Source: Chamaelirium japonicum (lineage: Eukaryota > Streptophyta > Magnoliopsida > Liliales > Melanthiaceae). Taken from it: DNA of 64,000 bases. The stretch spans positions 1 through 64,000 of the forward strand of contig CANTAL010000140.1 in the NCBI GenBank assembly GCA_947650365.1. The letters run 5' to 3'. The notes under the pieces were generated by a model. That model saw only the letters and a list, made by a program, of their open reading frames with translations. It was not told the DNA's origin and did not search any database. Made by a program: the position numbers and the translations under genes. Of the stretch, positions 51,558-63,499 are shown one piece after another. Numbering within the stretch: position 1 is the stretch's first letter; each line of letters opens with the position of its first letter.

Positions 51558-52191
51558 ACATACGAATAAATTAGAATGAATTAGAATGGATTGTGTGAAT
51601 GAATTAGAATGGATCGTATGAATGAATTAGAATGGATCGTGCGAATGAATTAGAATGGATCGTGCGAATGAATTAGAATATGGATCGTACGAAGGAATTA
51701 GAATGAATCGTACAAATGAATTCGAATGTATCCTTTCTAATTCATTCGTACGATCCATTCTAATTCCTTCGTACGATCCATTCTAATTCATTCGTACGAT
51801 CCATTCTAATTCATTCGCATGATCCATTCTAATTCATTCGTACGATCCATTCTATTTCATTCATACGATCCATTCTAATTCATTCATACGATCTATTCTA
51901 ATTCTTTCGCACGAATGTATCCATTCTAATTCATTCGTACGATCCATTCTAATTCATTCGCACGATCCATTCTAATTCATTCATACAATCCATTCTAATT
52001 CTTTTGCACGAATGTATCCATTCTAATTCATTCGTTCGATCCATTCTAATTCATTCGTACGATCCATTCTAATTCATTCGCACGATTCATTCTAATTCAT
52101 GCATACGATCCAATCTAATTCATTCATACGATCCATTCTAATTCAGTCGCACGAATGTATCCATTCTAATTCATTCGTACATGTATGAATG
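51558..52191 (+). repeat. Module P
   Basis: G block, JB at 51713-51733 (with CAAATG before it), and C block to JE at 52177-52191. The C block is the longer form, as at 19997-20468, with the three monomers that the 45942 copy lacks. Confidence 0.9.
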
Positions 52192-53131
52192 AATTAGAAT
52201 GGATCGTACGAATGAATTAGAGTTGATACATTCGTGCGAATGAATTAGAATGGATCGTACGAATGAATTAGATTGGATCGTATGAATGAATTATAATGGA
52301 TCATGCGAATGAATTAGAATAGATCATACGAATGAATTAGAATGGATCGTACGAATGAATTAGAATGGATACATTCGTGCAAAAGAATTAGAATGGATTG
52401 TATGAATGAATTAGAATGGATCGTGCGAATGAATTAGAATGGATACATTCGTGCGAATGAATTAGAATGGATCGTATGAATGAATTAGATTGGATCGTAT
52501 GAATGAAATAGAATGGATCGTATGAATTAATTAGAATGGATCATACGAATGAATTAGAATGGATCGTATGAATGAATTAGAATGGATTGTACGAAGGAAT
52601 TAGAATGGATCGTTTGAATGAATTAGAATGGATCGTACTTATGAATTAGAATGGGTCATACGAATGAAATAGAATGGATCGTACGAAGGAATTTGAAAGG
52701 ATCGTACAAACGAATTAGAATGGATCGTATGAATGAAATAGAATAGATCGTACGAATGAATTAGAATGGATCGTATGAATGAATTAGATTGGATCGTATG
52801 AATGAATTAGAATGGATCGTATGAATGAATTAGAATGGATTGTACGAATGAAATAGAATAGATCGTACGAATGAAATAGAATGGATCGTACGAATGAATT
52901 AGAATAGATCATACGATTGAGTAAGAATGGATTGTACGAATGAAATAGAATAGATCGTACGAATGAATTAGAATGGATCGTATGAATAAAGTAGAATGGA
53001 TCGTGCGAATGAATTAGAATGGATCGTACGAATGAATTAGAATGGATCGTAGTAATGAATTAGAATGGATCCTACGAATGAATTAGAATAGATTGTGCGA
53101 ATGAATTAGAATGGATCTGGATCGTGTATCC
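52192..53131 (+). repeat. Module Q with an alternative end, to plus-strand JF
   Basis: The first 600 bp match Q, including GTACTTATGAATTAG near 52635 and GTACAAACGAATTAG near 52706, with about four extra monomers near 52500-52600. From about 52900 it changes to monomers with GATCATACGATTGAG, as in inverted M, and ends in plus-strand JF (53114-53131), not the inverted form seen at 36893 and 47000. Confidence 0.85.
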
Positions 53132-53786
53132 ATTCTAATTCATTCGTACGACCCATTCTAATTCATTCGCACGATCCATTCTAATTCATTCGTACGATCT
53201 ATTCTATTTCATTCGTACAATCCATTCTAATTCATTCATACGATCCAATCTAATTCATTCATACGATCCATTCTAATTCATTCGTACGATCTATTCTATT
53301 TCATTCATACGATCCATTCTAATTCGTTTGTACGATCCTTTCTAATTCCTTCGTACGATCCATTCTATTTCATTCGTATGACCCATTCTAATTCATAAGT
53401 ACGATCCATTCTAATTCATTCAAACGATCCATTCTAATTCATTCGTACGATCCATTCTAATTCATTCGCATGATCCATTCTAATTCATTCATACGATCCA
53501 ATCTAATTCATTCATACAATCCATTCTAATTCATTCGCACGATCCATTCTAATTCATTCATACAATCCATTCTAATTTTTTTGCACGAATGTATCCATTC
53601 TAATTCATTCGTACGATCCATTCTAATTCATTCGTATGATCTATTCTAATTCATTCGCATGATCCATTATAATTCATTCATACGATCCAATCTAATTCAT
53701 TCGTACGATCCATTCTAATTCATTCGCACGAATGTATCAACTCTAATTCATTCGTACGATCCATTCTAATTCATTCATACATGTAC
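53132..53786 (-). repeat. Inverted module Q
   Basis: A C block from JF to inverted JE (53772-53786), closely matching 28262-28944. With the G-oriented Q immediately before it, this makes a Q to inverted-Q arrangement, a potential hairpin of about 600-bp arms centred on JF. Confidence 0.85.
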
Positions 53787-54415
53787 GAATGAATTAGAAT
53801 GGATACATTCGTGCGAATGAATTAGAATGGATCGTATGAATGAATTAGATTGGATTGTATGCATGAATTAGACTGGATCGTGCGAATGAATTAGAATGGA
53901 TCGTACGAATGAATTAGAATGGATCGAACGAATGAATTAGAATGAATACATTCGTGCAAAAGAATTAGAATGGATTGTATGAATGAATTAGAATGGATCG
54001 TGCGAATGAATTAGAATGGATCGTACGAATGAATTAGAATGGATACATTCGTGCGAAAGAATTAGAATAGATCGTATGAATGAATTAGAATGGATCGTAT
54101 GAATGAAATAGAATGGATCGTACGAATGAATTAGAATGGATCGTGCGAATGAATTAGAATGGATCGTACGAATGAATTAGAATGGATCGTACGAAGGAAT
54201 TAGAATGGATCGTACGAATGAATTAGAAAGGATACATTCGAATTCATTCGTACGATCCATTCTAATTCCTTCGTACGATCCATATTCTAATTCATTCGCA
54301 CGATCCATTCTAATTCATTCGCACGATCCATTCTAATTCATTCATACGATCCATTCTAATTCATTCACACAATCCATTCTAATTTATTCGTATGTGAGTG
54401 GATCATGTTTTTTCG
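53787..54415 (-). repeat. Inverted module P with junctions JB and JD
   Basis: JB at 54230-54250 and the inverted JD core at 54396-54415 (GAGTGGATCATG then TTTTTTCG). It has one more monomer than the 28941-29560 copy in the C block after JB, and lacks the CATTCTAATTC repeat found just before that copy's JD. Confidence 0.88.
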
Positions 54416-54849
54416 TGCTAATGAATTAGAATGGATCGTACGAAAGAATTAGAATGGATACATTCGTGCGAAAGAATTAGAATGGATCGTATGAATGAAT
54501 TAGATTGGATCGTATAAATGAATTAGAATGGATCGTACGAATGAATTAGAATGGATCGTGCGATAAGAATGGATCGTACGAATGAATTAGAATAGATCGT
54601 ATGAATGAATTAGAATGGATCGTGCGAATGAATTAGAATGGATCGTACGAATGAAATAGAATGGATCATATGAATGAATTAGAATAGATCGTATGAATGA
54701 ATTAGAATGGATCGTGCGAATAAATTAGAATGGATTGTATGAATGAATTAGAATAGATTGTGCGAATGAATTAGAATGGATTGTACGAATGAATTAGAAT
54801 GGATACATTCGTGCGAATGAATTAGAATGGATCGTATGAATGAATTAGA
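54416..54849 (-). repeat. G block between inverted P and inverted M
   Basis: The first monomers match the inverted N tail (compare 29561-29700). Then GTGCGATAAGAATGG near 54559, a landmark of inverted M, appears out of context. The rest is plain G array with GAATAGATTGTGCG. This is a recombined segment with pieces of N and M. Confidence 0.75.
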
Positions 54850-56222
54850 ATGGATCGTACGAATGAATTAGAATAGATTGTACGAATGAATTAGAATGGA
54901 TACGAATGGATCGTACGAATGAGTAAGAATGGATCGTACGAATGAAATAGAATGGATTGTACGAATGAATTAGAATGGATACATTCGTGCGAATGAATTA
55001 GGATGGATCGTGTGAATGAATTAGAATAGATTGTGCGAATGAATTAGAATGGATCGTACGAATGAATTAGAGTGGATACATTCATGCGAATGAATTAGAA
55101 TGGATCGTATGAATGAATTAGAATGGATCGTATGAGTGAATTAGAATGGATACGAAGGAATTAGAATGGATCGTACGAAGGAATTACAATGGAGAATGGA
55201 TCATGCGAATGAATTAGAATGGATCGTGCGATAAGAATGGATCGTACGAATGAAATAGAATAGATCGTACGGATAAATGAATTTGGATCGTGCTAATGAA
55301 TTAGAATGGATCGTACGAATGAATTAGAATGGATCGTACTAATGAATTAGAATAGATTGTGCGAATGAATTAGAATGGATCGTACGAATGAATTAGAAAG
55401 GATATATTCGTGCGAATGAATTAGAATAGATCGTATGAATGAATTAGATTGGATCGTATTAATGAATTAGAATGGATCGTGCGAATGAATTAGAATGGAT
55501 CGTACGAATGAATTAGAATGGATAGATTCGTGCGAATAAATTTGAATGGATCGTACGAAGGAATTAGAATGGATCGTACGAAGGAATTAGAATAGATCAT
55601 ACGAAGAAATTAGAATGGATCGTACTAATGAATTAGAATGGATCATATGAATGAATTAGAATGGATCGTGCGAATGAATTAAAATGGATCGTATGAATGA
55701 AATAGAATGGATCGAATGAATTAGAATGGATCATACGAATGAAATAGAACGGATCATACGAATGAATTAGAATAGATTGTGCGAATGGATTAGAATGGAT
55801 CATACAAGTGAGTAAGAATGGATTGTACGAATGAAATAGAATAGATCGTAAGAATGAATTAGAATGGATCATGCTAATGAATTAGAATTGATCGTATGAA
55901 TGAATTAGAATAGATTGTGCGAATGAATTAGAATGGATCGTACGAATGAATTGGAATGGATACATTCGTGCGAATGAATTAGAATGGATCGTATGAATGA
56001 ATTAGAGTGGATACATTCGTACAAATGAATTAGAATGGATCGTACGAATGAATTAGAATGGATACATTCGTGCGAATGAATTAGAATGGATCATATGAAT
56101 GAATTAGAATGGATCGTTTGAGTGAATGCGAATGGATCGTGCGAATGAATTAGAATGGATTGTACGAATGAATTAGAATGGATCGTACGAATGAATTAGA
56201 ATGGATACATTCGTGCGAATCC
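54850..56222 (-). repeat. Inverted module M
   Basis: From GGATACGAATGG near 54899 to JA at 56203-56222, with GGAATTACAATGGAGAATGG near 55181 and GGATCGAATGAATTAG near 55711 (shared with the 42865 copy). It lacks the ATTGGATCGTATTAATG monomers at its start. Confidence 0.9.
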
Positions 56223-57510
56223 ATTCTATTTCATTCGTACGATCCATTCTAATTCATTCGCACGATCCATTCTAATTCATTCGTACGATCCATTCTAATT
56301 CATTCGTACGATCCATTCTAATTCATTCGTACGATCCATTCTAATTCATTCACACAATCTATTCTAATTCATTCTTACGATCCATTCTAATTCATTCGCA
56401 CGATCCATTCTAATTCATTCATACGATCCATTCTATTTTATTCGTACGATCCATTCTTACTCATTCGTACGATCCATTCTAATTCATTTGCACGAAGGTA
56501 TCCATTCTAATTCATTCGTACTATCCATTCTAATTCCTTCGTACGATCCATTCTAATTCCTTCGTACGATCCATTCTAATTCATTCGTACGATCCATTCT
56601 AATTCCTTCGTATGATCCATTCTAATTCATTCGTACGGTATGATTCATTCTAATTCATTCGTACGATTCATTTTAATTCAATCCATTCTAATTCATTCGT
56701 ACGATCCATTCTAATTCATTCGTACGATCCATTCTAATTCATTCGTACGATTCATTCTAATTCAATCCATTCTAATTCATTCGTACGATCCATTCTTACT
56801 CATTCGTACGATCCATTCTAATTCATTCGCACGAATGAATCCATTCTAATTCATTCGTATGATCCATTCTAATTCATTCGCATGAATGTATCCATTCTAA
56901 TTCATTCGTACGATCCATTCTATCTCATTCGTACAATCCATTCTATTTCATTCGTACAATCCATTCTAATTCATTCCCACGATCCATTCTAATTCATTCA
57001 CATGATCCATTCTAATTCATTCGTACGATCGATTCTAATTCATTCATACGATCCATTCTAATTCATTCGCACGAATGTATCCATTCTAATTCATTCGTAC
57101 GATCCATTCTAATTCATTTGCACAATCTATTCTAATTCATTCATACGATCCATTCTAATTTATTCACACGATCCATTCTAATTCATTCATACGATCCATT
57201 CTAATTCATTCATATGATCCATTCTAATTCATTCGCACGAGCCATTCTTACTCATTCGTACGATCCATTCTAATCCATTCGCACGATCCATTCTAATTCA
57301 TTAATACGATCTATTCTAATTCATTCGCACGATCCATTCTAATTCATTCACACTCATACGATCCATTCTAATTCATTCGCACGAATGTATCCTTTCTGAT
57401 TCATTCATATGATCCATTCTAATTCATTCGCACAATCTATTCTAATTCATTCGAACGATCCATTCTAATTCTTTCGTACGATCCATTCTAATTCATTCAT
57501 ACGATCCATT
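56223..57510 (+). repeat. Module N, joined to module M without JD
   Basis: N landmarks as far as TTCACACTCATACG near 57345 and CGAACGATCC near 57449. At about 57510 the sequence passes to M through an odd monomer, CTAATTCCATTCGCAC, so JD and P are skipped. The join looks like an exchange between two C-oriented blocks. Confidence 0.85.
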
Positions 57511-58639
57511 CTAATTCCATTCGCACAATCTATTCTAGTTCATTCGTACGATCCATTCTATTTCATTCGTACGATCCATTCTAATTCATACAATCCATTC
57601 TATTTCATTCATACGATCCATTTTAATTCATTCGCACGATCCATTCTAATTCATTCATACGATCCATTCTAATTCATTCGTACGATCCATTCTAATTTCT
57701 TCGTATGATCTATTCTAATTCCTTCGTACGATCCATTCTAATTCCTTCGTACGAACCATTCAAATTCATTCGCACGAATCTATCCATTCTAATTCATTCG
57801 TATGATCCATTCTAATTCATTCGCACGATCCATTCTAATTCATTAATACGATCCAATCTAATTCATTGATACGATCTATTCTAATTCATTCGCACGAATA
57901 TATCCTTTCTAATTCATTCGTACGATCCATTCTAATTCATTCGCACAATCTATTCTAATTCATTAGTACGATCCATTCTAATTCATTCGTACGATCCATT
58001 CTAATTCATTAGCACGATCCAAATTCATTTATCCGTACGATCTATTCTATTTCATTCGTTCGATCCATTCTTATCGCACGATCCATTCTAATTCATTCGC
58101 ACGATCCATTCTCCATTCTAATTCCTTCGTACGATCCATTCTAATTCCTTCGTATCCATTCTAATTCACTCATACGATCCATTCTAATTCATTCATACGA
58201 TCCATTCTAATTCATTCGCATAAATGTATCCATTCTAACTCATTCGTACGATCCATTCTAATTCATTCGCACAATCTATTCTAATTCATTCATACGATCC
58301 ATTCTAATTCATTCGCACGAATGTATCCATTCTAATTCATTCGTACAATCCATTCTATTTCATTCGTACGATCCATTCTTACTCATTCGTACGATCCATT
58401 CGTATCCATTCTATTTCATTCGTACGATCTATTCTAATTCATTCGTACGATCTATTCTAATTCATTAATACGATCCAATCTAATTCATTCATACGATCCA
58501 TTCTAATTCATTCGTACGATCCATTCTAATTTATTCGCACGATCCATTCTAATTCATTCGCACGATCCATTCTAATTCATTCATACGATCCATTCTAATT
58601 CATTCGTACGATCCATTCTAATTCATTCGCACGATCCAT
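57511..58639 (+). repeat. Plus-strand module M, 5' truncated
   Basis: It corresponds to about 4345-5340 of the 2.29-kb repeat: GAATCTATCC near 57776, ATCCAAATTCATTTATCCG near 58016, CCATTCTCCATTC near 58105, and CATTCGTATCC near 58387. The first 400 bp of M and JA are absent. Confidence 0.85.
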
Positions 58640-59540
58640 TCTAATTCATTCGCACGAATGTATCCATTCCAATTCATTCGTACGATCCCTTCTAATTCAT
58701 TCGCACAATCTATTCTAATTCATTCGTACGATCAATTCTAATTCATTAGCATGATCTATTCTATTTCATTCGTACGATCTATTCTATTTCATTCGTACAA
58801 TCCATTCTTACTCAATCGTATGATCCATTCTAATCCATTCGCACAATCTATTCTAATTCATTCGTACGATCCATTCTATTTCATTCGTACGATCCATTCT
58901 AATTCATACGATCCATTCTATTTCATTCATACGATCCATTTTAATTCATTCGCACGATCCATTCTAATTCATTCATACGATCTATTCTAATTCATTCGCA
59001 CGAATATATCCTTTCTAATTCATTCGTACGATCCATTCTAATTCATTCGCACAATCTATTCTAATTCATTAGTACGATCCATTCTAATTCATTCGTACGA
59101 TCCATTCTAATTCATTAGCACGATCCAAATTCATTTATCCGTACGATCTATTCTATTTCATTCGTACGATCCATTCTTATCACACGATCCATTCTAATTC
59201 ATTCGCATGATCCATTCTCTATTCCAATTCCTTCGTACGATCCATTCTAATTCCTTCGTATCCATTCTAATTCACTCATACGATCCATTCTAATTCATTC
59301 ATACGATCCATTCTAATTCATTCGCATGAATGTATCCATTCTAATTCATTCGTACGATCCATTCTAATTCATTCGCACAATCTATTCTAATTCATTCATA
59401 CGATCCATCCTAATTCATTCGCACGAATGTATCCATTCTAATTCATTCATACAATCTATTCTATTTCATTTGTACGATCCATTCTTACTCATTCGTACGA
59501 TCCATTCGTATCCATTCTAATTCATTCGTACGATCTATTC
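58640..59540 (+). repeat. Second plus-strand module M in tandem, internally deleted
   Basis: It begins at GTATCCATTCCAATTC (about 4180 in the 2.29-kb copy), passes TCAATCGTATGATCC, and near 58990 jumps from the equivalent of 4500 to that of 4720, losing about 220 bp that include GAATCTATCC. It then continues to CATTCGTATCC near 59508. The deletion joins two similar CTATTC monomers. Confidence 0.85.
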
Positions 59541-60010
59541 TAATTTATTCGTACGATCCATTATATTTCATTCGTATGATCCATTCTAATTCCTTTGTAC
59601 GATCCAGTCTAATTCATTCCCATGGATGTATCCATTCTAATTCATTTGCACGAATGTATCCAATCTAATTCATTCATACGATCCATTCTAATTCTTTCGC
59701 ACGAATGTATCCATTCTAATTCATTCGTACGATCCATTCTAATTCATTAGCACGAAAAAACACGATCCACTCACATACGAATAAATTAGAATGAATTAGA
59801 ATGGATTGTGTGAATGAATTAGAATGGATCGTGCGAATGAATTAGAATGGATCGTGCGAATGAATTAGAATATGGATCGTACGAAGGAATTAGAATGGAT
59901 CGTACGAATGAATTCGAATGTATCCTTTCTAATTCATTCGTACGATCCATTCTAATTCCTTCGTACGATCCATTCTAATTCATTCGTACGATCCATTCTA
60001 ATTCATTCAC
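59541..60010. repeat. Module S fragment, junction JD and truncated module P
   Basis: 59548-59660 is the S fragment (CATTATATTTC, GATCCAGTC, CCATGGATGTATCC). After two more monomers JD follows (core 59753-59772), then the P G block with ATATGGATCGTACGAAGG and JB (59905-59925). The P C block runs on to about 60010 and JE is missing. Confidence 0.85.
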
Positions 60011-60935
60011 ACGATCCATTCTAATTCATGCATACGATCCATTCTAATTCATTCGTACGATCCATTCTAATTCATTCATACGATCCATTCTAATTCATTC
60101 GCACAATCTATTCTAATTCATTCGTACGATCCATTCTAATTCATTCGCACGATCCATTCTAATTCATTCATACGATCCATTCTATTTCATTCGTACGATC
60201 CATTCTTACTCATTCGTACGATCCATTCTAATTCATTTGCACGAAGGTATCCATTCTAATTCATTCGTACTATCCGTTCTAATTCCTTCGTACGATCCAT
60301 TCTAATTCCTTCGTACGATCCATTCGGATACATTCGTGCGAATCCATTCTATTTCATTCGTACGATCCATTCTAATTCATTCGCATGATCCATTCTAATT
60401 CATTCTTACGATCCATTCTAACTCATTCATACGATCCATTTTAATTCATTCGCACGATCCATTCTAATTCATTCATACGATCCATTTTAATTCATTCGTA
60501 CGATCCATTCTAATTTCTTCGTATGATTTATTCTAATTCCTTCGTACGATCCATTCTAATTCCTTCGTACGATCCATTCAAATTCATTCGCACGAATCTA
60601 TTTGAATGGGTCGTACGAATGAATATGAATGAATTAGAATGGATCGTTTGAGTGAATGCGAATGGATCGTGCGAATGAATTAGAATGGATTGTATGAATG
60701 AATTAGAATGGATCGTACGAATGAATTAGAATGGATACATTCGTGCGAATCCATTCTATTTCATTCGTACGATCCATTCTAATTCATTCGCACGATCCAT
60801 TTTAATTCATTCATACGATCCATTCTAATTCATTCGTACGATCCATTCTAATTCATTCGTACGATCCATTCTAATTCATTCGCACAATCTATTCTAATTA
60901 ATTCGTACGATCCATTCTAATTCATTCGCACGATC
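60011..60935. repeat. Fine mosaic with two JA junctions
   Basis: A C block with N landmarks (GCACGAAGGTATCC near 60237) is cut by JA at 60326-60345, where only about 20 bp of G-oriented sequence survive. Then C sequence with the M-type TTTCTTCGTATG and GAATCTATTTG, a single-copy switch near 60602, a 150-bp G block with GTTTGAGTGAATGCG, and a second JA at 60733-60752 followed by N. These short pieces look like the remains of several successive exchanges. Confidence 0.8.
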
Positions 60936-61220
60936 GATACGAAGAAATTGCAATGGATCGTACGAATGAATTAGAATGGATCGTATGAATGAATTAGAAT
61001 GGATCGTACGAATGAATTAGAATGGATTGAATTAGAATGAATCGTACGAATGAATTAGAATGAATCATACCGTACGAATGAATTAGAATGGATCATACGA
61101 AGGGATTAGAATGGATCGTACGAATGAATTAGAATGGATCGTACGTACGAATGAATTAGAATGGATTGCATGAATGAATTAGAATAGATCGTACGAATGA
61201 ATTAGAATGGATCGTACGAA
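60936..61220 (-). repeat. Short G block, inverted N fragment
   Basis: It contains the shortened GGATTGAATTAGAATGAATC and TCATACCGTACG, matching 1062-1160 almost exactly, with AAGGGATTAG in place of AAGGAATTAG. It is bounded by single-copy switches (GATCGATACGAAG at about 60935, GTACGAAATGTATC at about 61220). One boundary is doubled: GTACGTACG near 61141. Confidence 0.8.
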
Positions 61221-62133
61221 ATGTATCTATTCTAATTCATTCGTACGATCCATTCTAATTCATTCGTATGATCCATTCTTACTCATTCGTACGATCCAAT
61301 CTAATTCATTCATACGATCCATTCTACGATCCATTCTAATTCATTCGTACGTTCCATTCTAATTCATTAGCACGATCAATGCTAATTCATTCGTACGATC
61401 CATTCTAATTCATTCGTACGATCCATTCTAATTCATTCGTACGATCCATTCTAATTCCTTCGTATGATCCATTCTAATTCATTCGTATGGTATGATTCAT
61501 TCTAATTCATTCGTACGATTCATTCTAATTCAATCCATTCTAATTCATTCGTACGATCCATTCTAATTCATTCGTACGATTCATTCATACGATCCATTCT
61601 TACTCATTTGTACGATCCATTCTAATTCATTCGCACGATCCATTCTAATTCATCCGTGCGATCCATTCTATTTCATTCGTACGATCCATTCTTACTCATT
61701 CGTACGATCCATTCTAATTCATTCGCACGAATGTATCCATTCTAATTCATTCGTACGATCCATTCTAATTCCTTCGTACAAACCATTCTAATTCCTGCGT
61801 ACGATCCATTCTAATTCCTTTGTACGACCCATTATATTTCATTCGTATGATCCATTCTAATTCCTTTGTACGATCCAGTCTAATTCATGCCCATGAATGT
61901 ATCCATTCTAATTCATTTGCACGAATGTATCCATTCTAATTCATTCGTACGATCCATTCTAATTCATTCGTACGTTCCATTCTAATTCATTTGTAAGATA
62001 CATTCTAATTCATTCATACGATCTATTCTAATTCATTCATACAATCCATTCTAATTCCTTCGTACGATCCATTCTAATTCATTCGTACGATCCATTCTAA
62101 TTCATTCGTACTATCCATTCTTACTCATTCGTA
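61221..62133 (+). repeat. C block: N fragment and module S
   Basis: It contains a monomer with an internal loss (ATTCTACGATCC near 61321), an N fragment with GTATGGTATGATTC near 61487 and AATTCAATCC, then S (61590-62000), a close match to 31230-31650 (CCGTGCG, CGTACAAACC, CTGCGTACG, GATCCAGTC). It ends at a single-copy switch near 62134. Confidence 0.82.
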
Positions 62134-62495
62134 CGAAGGAATTAGAATGGATCGTACGAAGGAATTAGAATGGATAGTACGAATGAATTAGAATGGATAC
62201 CTTCGTGCAAATGAATTAGAATGGATCGTACGAATGAGTAAGAATGGATCGTACGAATGAAATAGAATGGATCGTATGAATGAATTAGAATGGATCGTGC
62301 GAATGAATTAGAATGGATCGTACGAATGAATTAGAATAGATTGTGCGAATGAATTAGAATGGATCGTACGAATGAATTAGAATGAATCGTACGAATGAAT
62401 TAGAATGGATCGTATGAATGAATTAGAATGGATCGTGCGAATGAATTAGAATGGATCGTACGAATGAAATACAATGGATTCGCACGAATGTATCC
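62134..62495 (+). repeat. G block and junction JA repeated from 1209-1581
   Basis: The same monomer series as at 1209-1581, with GGATAGTACG and GGATACCTTCGTGC, and JA at 62476-62495. The main differences are scattered single bases, such as GAATGAATCG near 62381 and ATACAATGG just before JA. Confidence 0.88.
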
Positions 62496-63499
62496 ATTCT
62501 AATTCAATCGTACGATCCATTCTAATTCATTCGTACAATCCATTCTAATTCATTCGCACGATCCATTCTAATTCATTCGTACAATCCATTCTAATTCATT
62601 CGCACGATCCATTCGCATTCACTCAAACGATCCATTCTAATTCATTCATATGATCCATTCTAATTCATTCGTGCGAATCCATTCTATTTCATTCGTACGA
62701 TCCATTCTAATTCATTCGCACGATCCATTCTAATTCATTCATACGATCCATTCTAATTCATTTGCACGAATGTATCCATTCTAATTCATTCGTACGATCT
62801 ATTCTAATTCATTCATACGATCCATTCTAATTCATTAATACGATCCAATCGCATTCACCCATACGATCCATTCTAATTCCTTCGTACGATCCATTCTAAT
62901 TCCTTCGTACGATCCATTCTAATTCATTCCCATGAATGTATCCATTCTAATTCATTCGCACGATCCATTCTAATTCATTCGCACGATCCATTCTAATTCA
63001 TTCATACGATCCATTCTAATTCATTCGTACGATCCATTCTAATTCATTCGCACGATCCATTCTAATTCATTCGCACGAATGTATCCATTCTAATTCATTC
63101 GTATGATCCATTCTAATTCATTCACACGATCCATTCTAATTCATTCATACAATCCATTCTATTTCTTTTGCACGAATGTATCCATTCTAATTCATTCGTA
63201 CGATCCATTCTATTTCATTCGTACGATCCATTCTAATTCATTCGTATAATCCATTCTAATTCATTCGCACGATCTATTCAAATTCATTCGCACGAATGTA
63301 TCCACTCTAATTCATTCATACGATCCATTCTAATTCCTTCGTACGATCCATTCTATTTCATTCGTATGATCCATTCTATTTCATTCATATAATCCATTCT
63401 AATTCATTCGCACGATCCATTCTAATTTATTCATACGATCCATTCTAATTCATTCGTATGATCCATTCTAATTCATTCATACGATCCATTCTAATTCAT
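62496..63499 (+). repeat. C block: start of M, a JA remnant, then module T
   Basis: M begins after JA (CACTCAAACG near 62620) but is cut at about 62665-62680, where CATTCGTGCGAATCC is a remnant of JA with the GGATA part gone and both sides in C orientation. Mixed monomers follow, including CGCATTCACCCATACG near 62850. T in plus orientation is at about 63120-63350. The block ends at a single-copy switch near 63500. Confidence 0.8.
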
